Source: CAWJFP01 sp963842155
GTDB lineage: Bacteria; Pseudomonadota; Alphaproteobacteria; JACZXZ01
Direction of reading: 5' to 3'
Assembly (NCBI GenBank): GCA_963842155.1
Contig: CAWJFP010000040.1
Span: forward strand, 186,001 to 250,000
DNA length: 64,000 bases
This document shows positions 28,375-37,531 of the stretch, piece after piece (position 1 is the first letter of the stretch; every line of letters starts with the position of its first letter). Under the pieces are notes generated by a model that was not told where the DNA came from, did no database searches, and was given only the letters and a program-made list of their open reading frames with translations. The position numbers and the translations under genes were made by a program.

Positions 28375-29186
28375 CCGTGCTGAGCCGCATTTGCGACGAC
28401 AAGCGGCGCGAGATCGAGCGACGCAAGGCGGCAAAGCCGCTTGCCGAGCTCGAGGGAGAGCTGGCGCGCGCCTCGACGCCCCGCGGCTTCGCCAAGGCGC
28501 TTGCCGCTACCGTCGCCGCCGGCCGCTATGGCTTGATTGCCGAGATCAAGCGCGCCTCGCCCAGCAAGGGCCTGATCCGCGCGGATTTCGATCCGCCAAG
28601 CCTCGCCCGGGCCTATGAGGCGGGGGGCGCCACATGCCTCTCGGTGCTGACCGACGCGCCCTATTTCCAGGGAAAGGACGAGCATCTTGCGGCGGCGCGG
28701 GCGGCAACGAGCCTGCCGGTGCTGCGCAAGGACTTCACCCTCGACCCCTATCAGGTCGTCGAGGCCCGCGCGCTCGGCGCCGATTGCATCCTGTTGATCA
28801 TGGCCGCGCTCGACGACGCGACTGCCCGCACCCTCGCCGACCTCGCGGCCGGCCTCGATATGGACGTATTGGTGGAAGTGCATGATGCCGAGGAGCTGCG
28901 CCGCGCAGTCGCATTGCCATGTCAACTGATCGGCATCAACAACAGGGATCTCAAGAGCTTGCATGTTGATCTGTCAACCACCCTGCGCCTCGCGCCGTTG
29001 ATACCGCTGGATCGGCTCGCGGTCGCCGAGAGCGGCCTGCGCTCTCCGGGCGATCTGGCAAGCCTCGCGGCCATCGGAGTCCGCTGCTTCCTCGTCGGCG
29101 AGCAGCTCATGGTGCAACCCGACGTCGAGGCGGCTACGCGCGCCCTCCTGGCCCGGCCTGCGCCGCGCCGGCAAGCCGCCGGCTAA
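28371..29186 (+). CDS. trpC: Indole-3-glycerol-phosphate synthase
   Basis: A 271-residue TIM barrel. AEIKRASPSKGLIRADFDP carries the catalytic lysine, followed by LSVLTDAPYFQGKDEHLAAA, PVLRKDFTLDPYQVVEARAL, LVEVHDAEEL and IGINNRDLKSLHVDLSTT, with AESGLRSPGDL near the end. It is the monofunctional form, not fused to TrpF. Only 7 nt separate it from moaC, which continues the operon. Confidence 0.97.
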   Translation: MTVLSRICDDKRREIERRKAAKPLAELEGELARASTPRGFAKALAATVAAGRYGLIAEIKRASPSKGLIRADFDPPSLARAYEAGGATCLSVLTDAPYFQGKDEHLAAARAATSLPVLRKDFTLDPYQVVEARALGADCILLIMAALDDATARTLADLAAGLDMDVLVEVHDAEELRRAVALPCQLIGINNRDLKSLHVDLSTTLRLAPLIPLDRLAVAESGLRSPGDLASLAAIGVRCFLVGEQLMVQPDVEAATRALLARPAPRRQAAG

Positions 29187-29193
29187 GGGCGAA

Positions 29194-29673
29194 ATGGGCG
29201 ACCTCACCCATTTCGATTCCGAGGGCAAGGCCGTGATGGTCGACGTCGCCGCCAAGCCCGCGACCGAGCGCGTCGCCGTAGCCAAAGGATCGGTGCTGAT
29301 GCGGCCGGAGACCTTGCAGCGAATCCAGGCGGGCGGCATGAAGAAGGGCGACGTGCTGGCCGTGGCGCGCCTTGCCGGCATCATGGGCGCGAAGCGCACA
29401 GCCGAGCTGATCCCGCTCTGCCATCCGCTCGGGCTCGACGCGGTGGAGCTCGATCTCGCCTGCGATGCGGCGCGAAACGCCGTGGACATCACCGCCCGCT
29501 GCAAGCTTACCGGCCGCACGGGCGTCGAAATGGAGGCCTTGACCGCCGTCGCCGTGGCCGCCCTCACCGTCTACGACATGTGCAAGGCCATCGACCGCGG
29601 CATGCGTTTGACCGACATAAGGCTGATTCATAAATCTGGCGGCAAGTCAGGTACTTACGATTCGAAGTCATGA
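29194..29673 (+). CDS. moaC: Cyclic pyranopterin monophosphate synthase MoaC
   Basis: A 159-residue enzyme of the first stage of molybdenum cofactor synthesis. Family motifs are LTHFDSEGKAVMVDVAAKPA, the MGAKRTAELIPLCHPL segment with active-site lysine and histidine, GVEMEALTAVAVAALTVYDM and DRGMRLTDIRLIHKSGGKSG. The stop overlaps moeA by 4 nt. The trpC-moaC-moeA-lexA order is conserved in many alphaproteobacteria. Confidence 0.97.
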   Translation: MGDLTHFDSEGKAVMVDVAAKPATERVAVAKGSVLMRPETLQRIQAGGMKKGDVLAVARLAGIMGAKRTAELIPLCHPLGLDAVELDLACDAARNAVDITARCKLTGRTGVEMEALTAVAVAALTVYDMCKAIDRGMRLTDIRLIHKSGGKSGTYDSKS

Positions 29674-30885
29674 TCTCGGTTGAAGAGGCCCTGAGTCGCA
29701 TTCTGGAGGGCTTCTCGCCCCTCGCCGCCGAATCGGTGAGCGTCGCCGATGCGTTGGGCCGCGCCTTGGCCGAGGATGCCGTCGCGCGGGTCACTCAGCC
29801 GCCCGTCGATGTCTCGGCGATGGACGGCTATGCGGTTCGCGTGGCGGACGTCGGCAAGGTGCCGGCGGTTTTGCACCGCGTGGGCGAAGCACCGGCCGGC
29901 GGGGCGTATGGGGGAAGGCTCGGCCCGGGCGAGGTGGTGCGCATTTTCACCGGCGCGCCTCTGCCCGCGGGCGCCGACGGCATCGTGATCCAGGAAGACA
30001 CGCAAGCCGAAGGCGAGGCCGTGACGATCCTCGCGGCGCCGCTGGCGGGCCGCCATATCCGCAAAGCGGGTCTCGATTTCAGGGAGGGCGAGGTCGGCAT
30101 CCGCGCGCCCCGCCGGCTCACCCCGCGCGATATCGGGCTTGCCGCGGCGATGAACCTGCCATGGCTCAAGGTGCGGCGCCGACCGCGCATCGCCATTCTC
30201 GCGACCGGAGACGAGGTGGTGATGCCGGGAGACCCGATCGGAGCAAACCAGATCGTGAGTTCCAACGCCCTTGCCTTGGCCGCCGCCGTCACCGCCTGGG
30301 GCGGGGAGCCGATCAATCTCGGCATCGCCGCCGACACGCGCGAATCGCTTCAGGCGCTGGCCGCGGGTGCGCGCGGCGCGGATGTTCTCGTCACTACCGG
30401 CGGCGCTTCGGTCGGCGAGCATGATCTCGTACAGTCGGCCTTGGCAGAGCGCGGGCTCGCCCTCGATTTCTGGAAGATCGCCATGCGCCCGGGCAAGCCG
30501 CTCATGTTCGGCCGGCTGGGCGAGACGGCACTGTTGGGGGTGCCCGGAAATCCCGGTTTCCTCGATGATTTGCGCGCTTTTGTTCTTGAAGCCCGCGATG
30601 GAGCGCATGCTGGGTCTAGCCGCCGACAGCCTTCCGACTGCGACGGCACGGTTGGGCTGCGATCTCGCGAAGAACGACCTCCGGCAGGACTATCTTCGGG
30701 CCCGCTTGGCACGCGCCGGCGATGGCAGCCTCGTCGCCACGCCATTCGAGATCCAGGACAGCTCCAATCTGGCCCGGCTGCAGCAGGCGCAATGCCTCGT
30801 CATCCGCCCGCCTCATGCGCCAGCGGCCAAAAAGGGCGATTCCGTGCCCATTTTGCCTTTGGAAGGGCCGAGCGCGTTGATTTGA
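29670..30885 (+). CDS. moeA: Molybdopterin molybdenumtransferase MoeA, frame broken once near the C-terminus
   Basis: Inserts molybdate into adenylylated molybdopterin. The protein reads normally through PVDVSAMDGYAVRV, ILATGDEVVMPGDPIGANQI, VLVTTGGASVGEHDLVQSAL and MRPGKPLMFGRLGETALLGV to PGNP. There one extra G at 30555-30556 shifts the frame. The expected family continuation VSSMICALLFLKPAMERML follows in the next frame and runs to the stop at 30885. Repaired length is about 404 residues. All domains are present, so the shift is probably a sequence error. Confidence 0.92.
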
Positions 30886-31042
30886 TGGCGCCGACGGCGC
30901 GGGTGGCCGTCGCGACGATATGCGAGATCGATCGATAATCTATTGATACTAAGCCATAATGCTGCTTGGGTTCACGCCTTCCTGCGTATTCGGTTGTGTT
31001 CTTGTCATAAATTTCTTCTAAAAGTGGAGGAGAGATTAAGGC

Positions 31043-31071
31043 TTGACGGCGGACGCGAACCAAACTAGAAC
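31043..31071 (+). promoter_or_regulatory. lexA promoter overlapped by an alphaproteobacterial SOS box
   Basis: TTGACG (31043-31048) and TAGAAC (31066-31071) are spaced by 17 nt. GAAC-CAAACTA-GAAC at 31057-31071 is a perfect GAAC-N7-GAAC direct repeat, the LexA operator form known in alphaproteobacteria. The second half-site overlaps the -10 box, so LexA binding would block RNA polymerase. It lies 59 nt before lexA, implying autoregulation. Confidence 0.85.
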
Positions 31072-31130
31072 ATGCGGAGACGTTTTGCTTTTGTTCTAGA
31101 TATTGTGGCTCCGCTATAGGAGAGGCGTAA

Positions 31131-31826
31131 ATGCTGACGAAAAAGCAACGTGAGCTCCTCCTGTTCATCGAGCGCCGGCTTCGCGAGAGCGGCGTCTCCC
31201 CCTCCTTCGAGGAAATGAAGGACGCCCTACAGCTCCGCTCGAAATCGGGCATTCACCGCCTGATCACCGGCCTCGAGGAGCGCGGCTTCATCCGCCGCCT
31301 GGCTCATCGCGCCCGCGCCTTGGAAGTGTTGCGCCTGCCCGAGACGGCAGCGGCCCAGGGCCGCGGCGGCGAGTTCGCGCCCAAGGTAATCGAGGGCAGC
31401 TTCCGCAATCGTCTCGGCGGCGCGCCGGCAAGCGGCGCGGACGAGGCGATCGAATTGCCGCTCTATGGCAAGATCGCCGCCGGCACGCCGATCGAGGCGC
31501 TGCGCGATCATTCCAATACGCTGAACTTTCCGGCCAGCCTGCTCGGCAAGGGCGACTACTACGCGCTCGAGGTCGAGGGCAATTCGATGATCGACGCCGG
31601 TATCCTCGACGGCGACATCGTCGTCATCAAGCGCAACGACACCGCCGAGAACGGCGACATCGTCGTGGCGCTCATCGACGACAACGAGGTCACCTTGAAG
31701 CGGCTGCGCCGCAAGGGCGATTCCATCGCGCTCGAGCCCGCCAACAAGAAATACGAGACGCGCATTTTCGGCCCCGACCGCGTCCATGTGCAAGGCCGGC
31801 TGGTGAATCTGCTGAGGCGGTATTAG
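31131..31826 (+). CDS. lexA: SOS transcriptional repressor LexA
   Basis: A 231-residue repressor. The N-terminal winged helix starts MLTKKQRELLLFIERRL, with recognition region SFEEMKDALQLRSKSGIHRL. After a linker comes the S24 peptidase-like domain with the A117-G118 self-cleavage site (KIAAGTPIE), nucleophile S152 (EVEGNSMIDAGI) and general base K190 (DNEVTLKRL). RecA filaments trigger self-cleavage and SOS induction. The operator directly upstream supports autoregulation. It converges with comEC, leaving 13 nt between the stop codons. Confidence 0.97.
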   Translation: MLTKKQRELLLFIERRLRESGVSPSFEEMKDALQLRSKSGIHRLITGLEERGFIRRLAHRARALEVLRLPETAAAQGRGGEFAPKVIEGSFRNRLGGAPASGADEAIELPLYGKIAAGTPIEALRDHSNTLNFPASLLGKGDYYALEVEGNSMIDAGILDGDIVVIKRNDTAENGDIVVALIDDNEVTLKRLRRKGDSIALEPANKKYETRIFGPDRVHVQGRLVNLLRRY

Positions 31827-31839
31827 CGTTTAGTCTCCC

Positions 31840-34059
31840 TCACGGCGCATCTTCCGGCGTCGGGTCCGGCTCTGGCTCAGGCTCGAGAGAAACCGGTGCG
31901 GCTTTGCTTTGTGGCGTCAAGCGGGTTGCACCCCTCTCTCGCGAAGATGGCTCGGCCGGCACCCAGGGGCGCTGCCCGCGCCAATCCGAGACCGTTTCGA
32001 CGCGCACCTCGTCCGGGCCGAGCCAGAACGCATGGCCGCCGCGCCGCCAGAGATCGAAGCGGTCGACCGCCACGCTTGCCGAAGGGCAGCCGTGGCGCAA
32101 GGGCACGGCGCTTACCACCACCGTCGCCTCCCGGCAATCGTCGGCCAACGCCTCGCGCTCGTGCGCCAGCGCCACCACCTGCCCCTTCGCGCGATAGATG
32201 CAGCCGAGCTCGTCGCAACGCAGCCGGCCGTCCGCGCTCGGCTCCTGGTCGGGCCAGGTGAGGCGCTGGGTCTGGCCGGCCTGGCGCAGCAGCGTGTCGG
32301 CATCGAATTCGCTGCCGCGTCCGGCCGAGAGCAGCAGGCTGCCGTCGGCGGTCGCCACGGCGAAGAGCTTACCGTCGCCCGAGGCGATCACGTCCGGTCG
32401 CGGGACGAGCCAGATCGTGGCGAGGCCGATCGCGACGGCCGCAAGCCCGCCCCAGCGCCAAGGCCTTTGCCAGAGGCATAGCCAGAGCCCGCCCAGGCTG
32501 ATGAGAACGAGCCCCCAGACCGGCATGGCCGGCAGAATCGCGACCGAGCCGGGCCAGCCGGAGACCATCTTGGCCGAGGCGATCACGGTATCTAGGCCCC
32601 AACCCATCGGCCGCAGCGCGATGGTTTCGAGGCCGAAGGGCATCAGCGCGTAGCAAATGATCGCCCAGGGCATCACCCAAAGCGCGGTTACCGGCACCGC
32701 GATCAGATTGGCCACCACGCCATAGGCGGCGAGGCGGTCGAAATGAAAGAGCGAATAGGGGATGGTGGCAAAGCCGGTAATCAGGCTGGTGAAGGCGATG
32801 CCGAGGAGGTAGCGCGCCGGCAAGCGCCACCAGCCCTCGCCGCTCCAGCCGATAAGCCGCATCCTCAACGCTTCATAGGCGGCGACCAGCGCCACCACGG
32901 CGCCGAACGACATCTGGAAGCTGGGGCCCAGCAAGCTCTCCGGCTGGAGCAGAAGGATCGCCGCGGCCGCCCAGGCGACGAGCCGCATCGAGATCGCCAC
33001 GCGGTCGAGAATGATGCCGAGCAGCACCACGCCCGCCATGATGAAGGCGCGCTCGGTCGGCACGTTCGCGCCGGTGATGCAGAGGTAGCAGAAGGCGCCG
33101 ACCAGCGCCGCGCCCGCCGCCCATTTCTTGATCGGGTAGCGCAAGGCGATCGGCGGCACGAGCGCCAGAAATGCGCGCAAGCCGAAGAAGAGCGCGCCCG
33201 TCACCATGCCGAGATGCAGCCCCGCGATGGCCAGGAGATGGGCGAGTCCGGAATTGCGCATCGCCTCCACGACGTCGAGCGGGATCGCGCCGCGCTCGCC
33301 GGTCATGAGAGCGGCGGCGATGCCGCCGGCCGGACCCGGCAAGCCGGCAACGACGCGAGCCGCGATATGGTCGCGCAGCGAAACGAGCCAGAGGCGCGGA
33401 CCGCTCGGCGCCGCCCGCATGATCTCGCCATGGCCATAGGCATAACCGACGGCGCCGAGCCCGAGGAAAAACGCATGGCGCTGGAAGTCGAAGGCGCCGG
33501 GCGCCACGGGGGCGCCGGGCGGCAGCAGCACGGCGGTGATCTTGAGCCGATCGCCCGGAGCCGGATCGCCGCCGCCGCTCCCCAAGCGGATGCGGACGCG
33601 GCGCGGGGTCCCCTCCGCGCCCAGCCCCTCGACGACGAGGCCATCGAGGGTGACGCGGGTGCCGTTCGCGCGGCGCTCGACCTCGATCACCCGCCCGCTC
33701 ACCGTGACGGGACCCAGCCGATGGTCCAGCCTTGGAGCCGCGACTTGCGCCGTACGCCATTCCGCCGCCGAGAACCCAAGGGCGAGAAAGCCGAGCGCGA
33801 TCGCCGCCGCGCGCGAGCCGGATTCTCGACTACTCAATATCGCCGCAAGCGCTGCGACCAGGACGGCCGGCCCGATCCAAAGCGGGGGCTCGATCTTGAG
33901 TGCGAAATAGACCCCCACCCCCGCGCCCAAAAAGGCCGGCAGCCAGAGCGGCCAACGCTCCTTCTCGGCGAGGAGCTCGTCGAGCGCCCATCGCGCCGCA
34001 CTGCTCAAGCCAGCGCGGACGACCGGCTCCTCGCTTTCCGCGGCGTCCCAATCCGCCAC
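31840..34059 (-). CDS. comEC: ComEC/Rec2 family DNA-uptake channel protein
   Basis: A 739-residue polytopic membrane protein. The N-terminal part has two or three helices and an OB-like DUF4131 region (about 110-215, VTVSGRVIEVERRANGTRVT). The competence domain (about 240-520) includes ALMTGERGAIPLDVVEAMRN, SGLAHLLAIAGLHLGMVTG and ITGANVPTERAFIMAGVVLL, followed by further helices. The soluble C-terminus is reduced and does not show a complete metallo-beta-lactamase motif, as in other alphaproteobacterial forms. The family moves single-stranded DNA across the inner membrane. Confidence 0.9.
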   Translation of the reverse strand: MADWDAAESEEPVVRAGLSSAARWALDELLAEKERWPLWLPAFLGAGVGVYFALKIEPPLWIGPAVLVAALAAILSSRESGSRAAAIALGFLALGFSAAEWRTAQVAAPRLDHRLGPVTVSGRVIEVERRANGTRVTLDGLVVEGLGAEGTPRRVRIRLGSGGGDPAPGDRLKITAVLLPPGAPVAPGAFDFQRHAFFLGLGAVGYAYGHGEIMRAAPSGPRLWLVSLRDHIAARVVAGLPGPAGGIAAALMTGERGAIPLDVVEAMRNSGLAHLLAIAGLHLGMVTGALFFGLRAFLALVPPIALRYPIKKWAAGAALVGAFCYLCITGANVPTERAFIMAGVVLLGIILDRVAISMRLVAWAAAAILLLQPESLLGPSFQMSFGAVVALVAAYEALRMRLIGWSGEGWWRLPARYLLGIAFTSLITGFATIPYSLFHFDRLAAYGVVANLIAVPVTALWVMPWAIICYALMPFGLETIALRPMGWGLDTVIASAKMVSGWPGSVAILPAMPVWGLVLISLGGLWLCLWQRPWRWGGLAAVAIGLATIWLVPRPDVIASGDGKLFAVATADGSLLLSAGRGSEFDADTLLRQAGQTQRLTWPDQEPSADGRLRCDELGCIYRAKGQVVALAHEREALADDCREATVVVSAVPLRHGCPSASVAVDRFDLWRRGGHAFWLGPDEVRVETVSDWRGQRPWVPAEPSSRERGATRLTPQSKAAPVSLEPEPEPDPTPEDAP

Positions 34060-34173
34060 CTCTTCCCTCCCCTGGGAAGCGCGTCCGGCGCCGATCCCGA
34101 ACCCGTACAGACGGCCCGGAGGCGATATGCTACATGAGCGGCACCGATCCTGACGAGAGGAAGACGCCGCCGC

Positions 34174-35676
34174 ATGACCGTGACAGTGCGCTTTGCCCCC
34201 TCACCCACCGGCTATCTCCATATCGGCGGCGCGCGTACGGCGCTCTTCAACTGGCTTTATGCCCGCCACTGCGGCGGGCGCTTCCTGCTCCGCGTCGAGG
34301 ACACGGATCGCGCGCGCTCCACCGAGGCCGCCACCCACGCGATCCTCGACGGGCTTCGATGGCTCGGGCTCGAATGGGATGGAGAGGTGATACATCAATT
34401 CGCCCGCGCCGCGCGCCATGCCGAGATCGCGCGCCAGCTTCTGGCCCAGGGTCATGCCTATTATTGCTATGCCACCCAGGAGGAGCTCGCCGCAATGCGC
34501 GAGAAGGCGCGCGCCGAGGGCAAGCCGCTGCGCTATGACGGGCGTTGGCGCGATCGCGACCCCGCCGAGGCGCCCCCGGGCGTTCCGCCGGTGATCCGGC
34601 TCAAGGCGCCGACGACGGGCGAAACGGTGATCCAGGATCTCGTCCAGGGCGAGGTCCGTGTGTCGAACGAGCAGCTCGACGATATGGTCCTGCTGCGCGC
34701 CGACGGCACTCCCACCTACATGCTGTCGGTCGTGGTCGACGATCACGACATGGCAATCACGCATGTGATCCGCGGCGACGATCATTTGACCAACGCCTTC
34801 CGCCAGCTGCAGCTCTACCGGGCGCTCGACTGGCCGGCGCCGGCATTCGCCCATATCCCGCTCATCCATGGTCCCGACGGCGCCAAGCTCTCCAAGCGCC
34901 ATGGAGCGCTCGGCGTCGACGCCTATCGGGACAAGGGCTATCTGCCCGAGGCCTTGCGCAATTATCTCCTCCGCCTCGGCTGGGCGCATGGCGACGACGA
35001 GATCATCTCCACCGAGCAGGCGATCGCCTGGTTCGACATCAAGGACGTGGGGCGCTCGGCCGCGCGCTTCGATTTCGCCAAGCTCGACAGCGTGAACGCG
35101 CATTATCTGCGCGAGAGCCCGAATGCAAGGCTGGTCGAGCTGCTGGAGCCCTTTCTCGCCAAGCTACTGCCGGCGCCCCTCGACGCCGCGCAAAAGGCCA
35201 GGCTCGAGCGCGCCATGGACGGGCTCAAGCAGCGCGCGCGCACGCTCGTCGATCTGGCCGACGCGGCGGCCTTCTATATTCGCGCCAGGCCGATCCCGCT
35301 CGATGGCAAGGCCGCAGCCCTGCTCGACGAGGCCGCGCGCGCGCGCGTTGCTCGCCTGATACCCCTATTGCCCGCGCCCGAGAATTGGACGGCGCCGGAA
35401 CTCGAGGCCGCGGTCCGGCGTTTGGCCGACAGCGAGGGGGGCAAGCTCGGCGCCGTCGCCCAACCGCTGCGCGCGGCGCTCACCGGTGCTACCATATCTC
35501 CAGGGATTTTCGAGGTCATGGAGTTGTTGGGACGCGAGGAGGTCATTGGCCGCTTGCTTGATGTTGCGGTTGCGAAAAATCGGCCCAATCGGTTTGATTT
35601 CTTTACCGCAGTGCAGTATTTTCACTCTACGCGGCTGGACTGCTTTTCCGAGCGTCAGCGGGAGGGAGCGAAATAA
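34174..35676 (+). CDS. gltX: Glutamyl-tRNA synthetase
   Basis: A 500-residue class I synthetase. The HIGH-type motif is HIGG (16-19) in PSPTGYLHIGGARTALFNWL, the KMSKS-type motif is KLSKR (238-242), and VEDTDRARST and IRGDDHLTNAFRQLQLYRAL are conserved. After the expected family end around EVMELLGREEVIGRLLDVAV, an unconserved tail of about 30 residues reads through the probable gltA promoter. Either the tail is real or the true stop was altered. The stop overlaps the gltA ATG by 1 nt. Confidence 0.95.
   Translation: MTVTVRFAPSPTGYLHIGGARTALFNWLYARHCGGRFLLRVEDTDRARSTEAATHAILDGLRWLGLEWDGEVIHQFARAARHAEIARQLLAQGHAYYCYATQEELAAMREKARAEGKPLRYDGRWRDRDPAEAPPGVPPVIRLKAPTTGETVIQDLVQGEVRVSNEQLDDMVLLRADGTPTYMLSVVVDDHDMAITHVIRGDDHLTNAFRQLQLYRALDWPAPAFAHIPLIHGPDGAKLSKRHGALGVDAYRDKGYLPEALRNYLLRLGWAHGDDEIISTEQAIAWFDIKDVGRSAARFDFAKLDSVNAHYLRESPNARLVELLEPFLAKLLPAPLDAAQKARLERAMDGLKQRARTLVDLADAAAFYIRARPIPLDGKAAALLDEAARARVARLIPLLPAPENWTAPELEAAVRRLADSEGGKLGAVAQPLRAALTGATISPGIFEVMELLGREEVIGRLLDVAVAKNRPNRFDFFTAVQYFHSTRLDCFSERQREGAK
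35594..35622 (+). promoter_or_regulatory. Candidate gltA promoter inside the gltX 3' end
   Basis: TTGATT (35594-35599) and TATTTT (35617-35622) are separated by exactly 17 nt in a locally AT-rich patch, 54 nt before the gltA ATG. A strong purine-rich ribosome-binding site (GGGAGGGAGCG) follows. This would allow gltA to be transcribed independently of gltX. Confidence 0.5.
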
Positions 35677-36998
35677 TGAGCAACCTGAAATCCGTCCCAC
35701 AACATGATGAAACCGCTACGTTAATTGATAATGTCACGGGCAAGTCGGTGGAGCTGCCCATCATCGGCGGCGCGATCGGGCCGCGCGTGGTGGACATCCG
35801 CTCCCTCTATGGCGGCACCGAGATGTTCACCTACGACCCCGGCTTCACCTCGACCGCGAGCTGCGAATCCAAAATCACCTATATCGACGGCGATCAGGGC
35901 ATCCTGCTCCATCGCGGCTATCCCATCGAGGAGCTCGCCGAGCATAGCGACTTCCTCGAGGTGGCCTATCTGCTGCTCAATGGCGAGCTGCCCGACGCCG
36001 GCGAGAAGACGCAATTCCTCGACGCGATTACCCATCACACGATGGTGCACGAGCAATTGGCGATGTTCTATCGCGGCTTCCGGCGCGACGCGCATCCCAT
36101 GGCGGTGATGGTGGGCGTGGTCGGCGCGCTCGCCGCCTTCTACCATGACAGCACCGACATCACCGATCCGCAGCATCGTAAGATCGCCTCGCACCGATTG
36201 ATCGCCAAGATGCCGACGATTGCGGCCTGGGCCTACAAATATACTCTCGGCCAGCCCTTCGTTTATCCCTGGAACGCGCTGACCTATGCCGAGAACTTCC
36301 TGCGCATGACCTTCGCCGTGCCCGCCGAGGAGTACAAGATCAACCCGGTGATGGCCAAGGCGATGGACAAGATCTTCATCCTCCACGCCGATCACGAGCA
36401 GAACGCATCGACTTCCACGGTGCGGCTCGCCGGTTCGAGCGGCGCCAATCCCTTCGCCTGCATCGCCGCGGGCATCGCCTCGCTCTGGGGGCCCGCGCAT
36501 GGCGGCGCCAACGAGGCGGTCCTCAATATGCTGCAGCAAATCGGCAGCAAGGACAAGATTCCCGAATATATCAAGCGCGCGAAGGACAAGGACGACCCCT
36601 TCCGACTCATGGGCTTCGGACACCGCGTCTACAAGAACTACGATCCGCGCGCCAACGTGTTGCGGCGCAGCTGCCGCGAGGTGCTGGAGGAGCTCGGAGT
36701 GAAGAAGGAGCCGCTGCTCGACATCGCCATGGAGCTGGAGCGCATCGCGCTCGAGGACGATTATTTCGTCCAGCACAAGCTCTATCCCAACGTCGACTTC
36801 TACTCGGGCATCATCCTCAAGGCGATGGGCTTCCCGACCAGCATGTTCACCGCGCTCTTCGCAGTCGCGCGCACCACGGGCTGGGTCGCGCAGTGGAACG
36901 AGATGATCGAGGATCCCTCGCAGAAGATCGGCCGGCCGCGGCAGCTCTACACGGGCGCCCCGCTGCGCCATTACGTTCCGGTCGAGGAGCGCGCCTGA
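35676..36998 (+). CDS. gltA: Citrate synthase
   Basis: A 440-residue type II citrate synthase joining acetyl-CoA and oxaloacetate. Markers are TYDPGFTSTASCESKITYID, DGDQGILLHRGYPIEELAE, the first active-site histidine region LHADHEQNASTSTVRLAGS, the ASLWGPAHGGANEAVLNML loop and MGFGHRVYKNYDPRANVLR, with catalytic Asp in NVDFYSGIILKAMGFP. The long N-terminal segment is typical of hexameric Gram-negative enzymes. It receives acetyl-CoA from the PDH complex encoded at 8-14 kb. Confidence 0.97.
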   Translation: MSNLKSVPQHDETATLIDNVTGKSVELPIIGGAIGPRVVDIRSLYGGTEMFTYDPGFTSTASCESKITYIDGDQGILLHRGYPIEELAEHSDFLEVAYLLLNGELPDAGEKTQFLDAITHHTMVHEQLAMFYRGFRRDAHPMAVMVGVVGALAAFYHDSTDITDPQHRKIASHRLIAKMPTIAAWAYKYTLGQPFVYPWNALTYAENFLRMTFAVPAEEYKINPVMAKAMDKIFILHADHEQNASTSTVRLAGSSGANPFACIAAGIASLWGPAHGGANEAVLNMLQQIGSKDKIPEYIKRAKDKDDPFRLMGFGHRVYKNYDPRANVLRRSCREVLEELGVKKEPLLDIAMELERIALEDDYFVQHKLYPNVDFYSGIILKAMGFPTSMFTALFAVARTTGWVAQWNEMIEDPSQKIGRPRQLYTGAPLRHYVPVEERA

Positions 36999-37019
36999 CG
37001 CAAGGCGGGCGCCGGCCGC

Positions 37020-37461
37020 TCAGTCCCGCTCGATCAACTCGATCTTGTAGCCGTCGGGATCCTCGACGAACGCGATGACGGTGCTGCCATGCTTCATCGG
37101 CCCCGGCGGGCGCGGAAATCTTGACGCCCTCCCTGGCGAGCCGCTCGCAAGCCCCATGAATGTCCCGCACGGCGATCGCCAGATGGCCGAAGGCCTCGCC
37201 CAGCGCATAGGGCTCCTTCCTCGGCCAGTTATAAGTGAGCTCGATCACCGTCGAGGCCTCCTCTTCGCCGTAGCCGACGAAGGCGAGCGTGAATTCTCCG
37301 CTCGGATAATCCTTCCTGCGCAACAGCTTCATGCCGAGGAGGCGCGTGTAGAAATCGAGCGATTTCTCCAGATCGCGCACCCGCAGCATGGTGTGAAGCA
37401 GACGGGAGTGCTCGAACCCGCTTCCCTGCCGTTTGCCCGCCAAAGTGTCGCTGATCGTCAT
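37020..37461 (-). CDS. gloA: Lactoylglutathione lyase (glyoxalase I), frame broken once
   Basis: Detoxifies methylglyoxal as its glutathione hemithioacetal. The reading runs SRLLHTMLRVRDLEKSLDFY, LGMKLLRRKDYPSGEFTLAF, VIELTYNWPRKEPYALGEAF and GHLAIAVRDIHGACERLA to VKISA. One extra base near 37108-37110 then moves it to PPGPMKHGSTVIAFVEDPDG, with YKIELIERD at the stop. Metal ligands (His in LHTM, Glu in VIEL, His in GHLAI, Glu in IELIE) are all present across the break. Repaired length is about 146 residues. Converges with gltA. Confidence 0.9.
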
Positions 37462-37531
37462 GGGCCAACTCCTGTTGATTCGGTGGCGCTCTCGATGCGC
37501 CTGTCCGGCGAAAATATTCCCTGCCGGGTCA

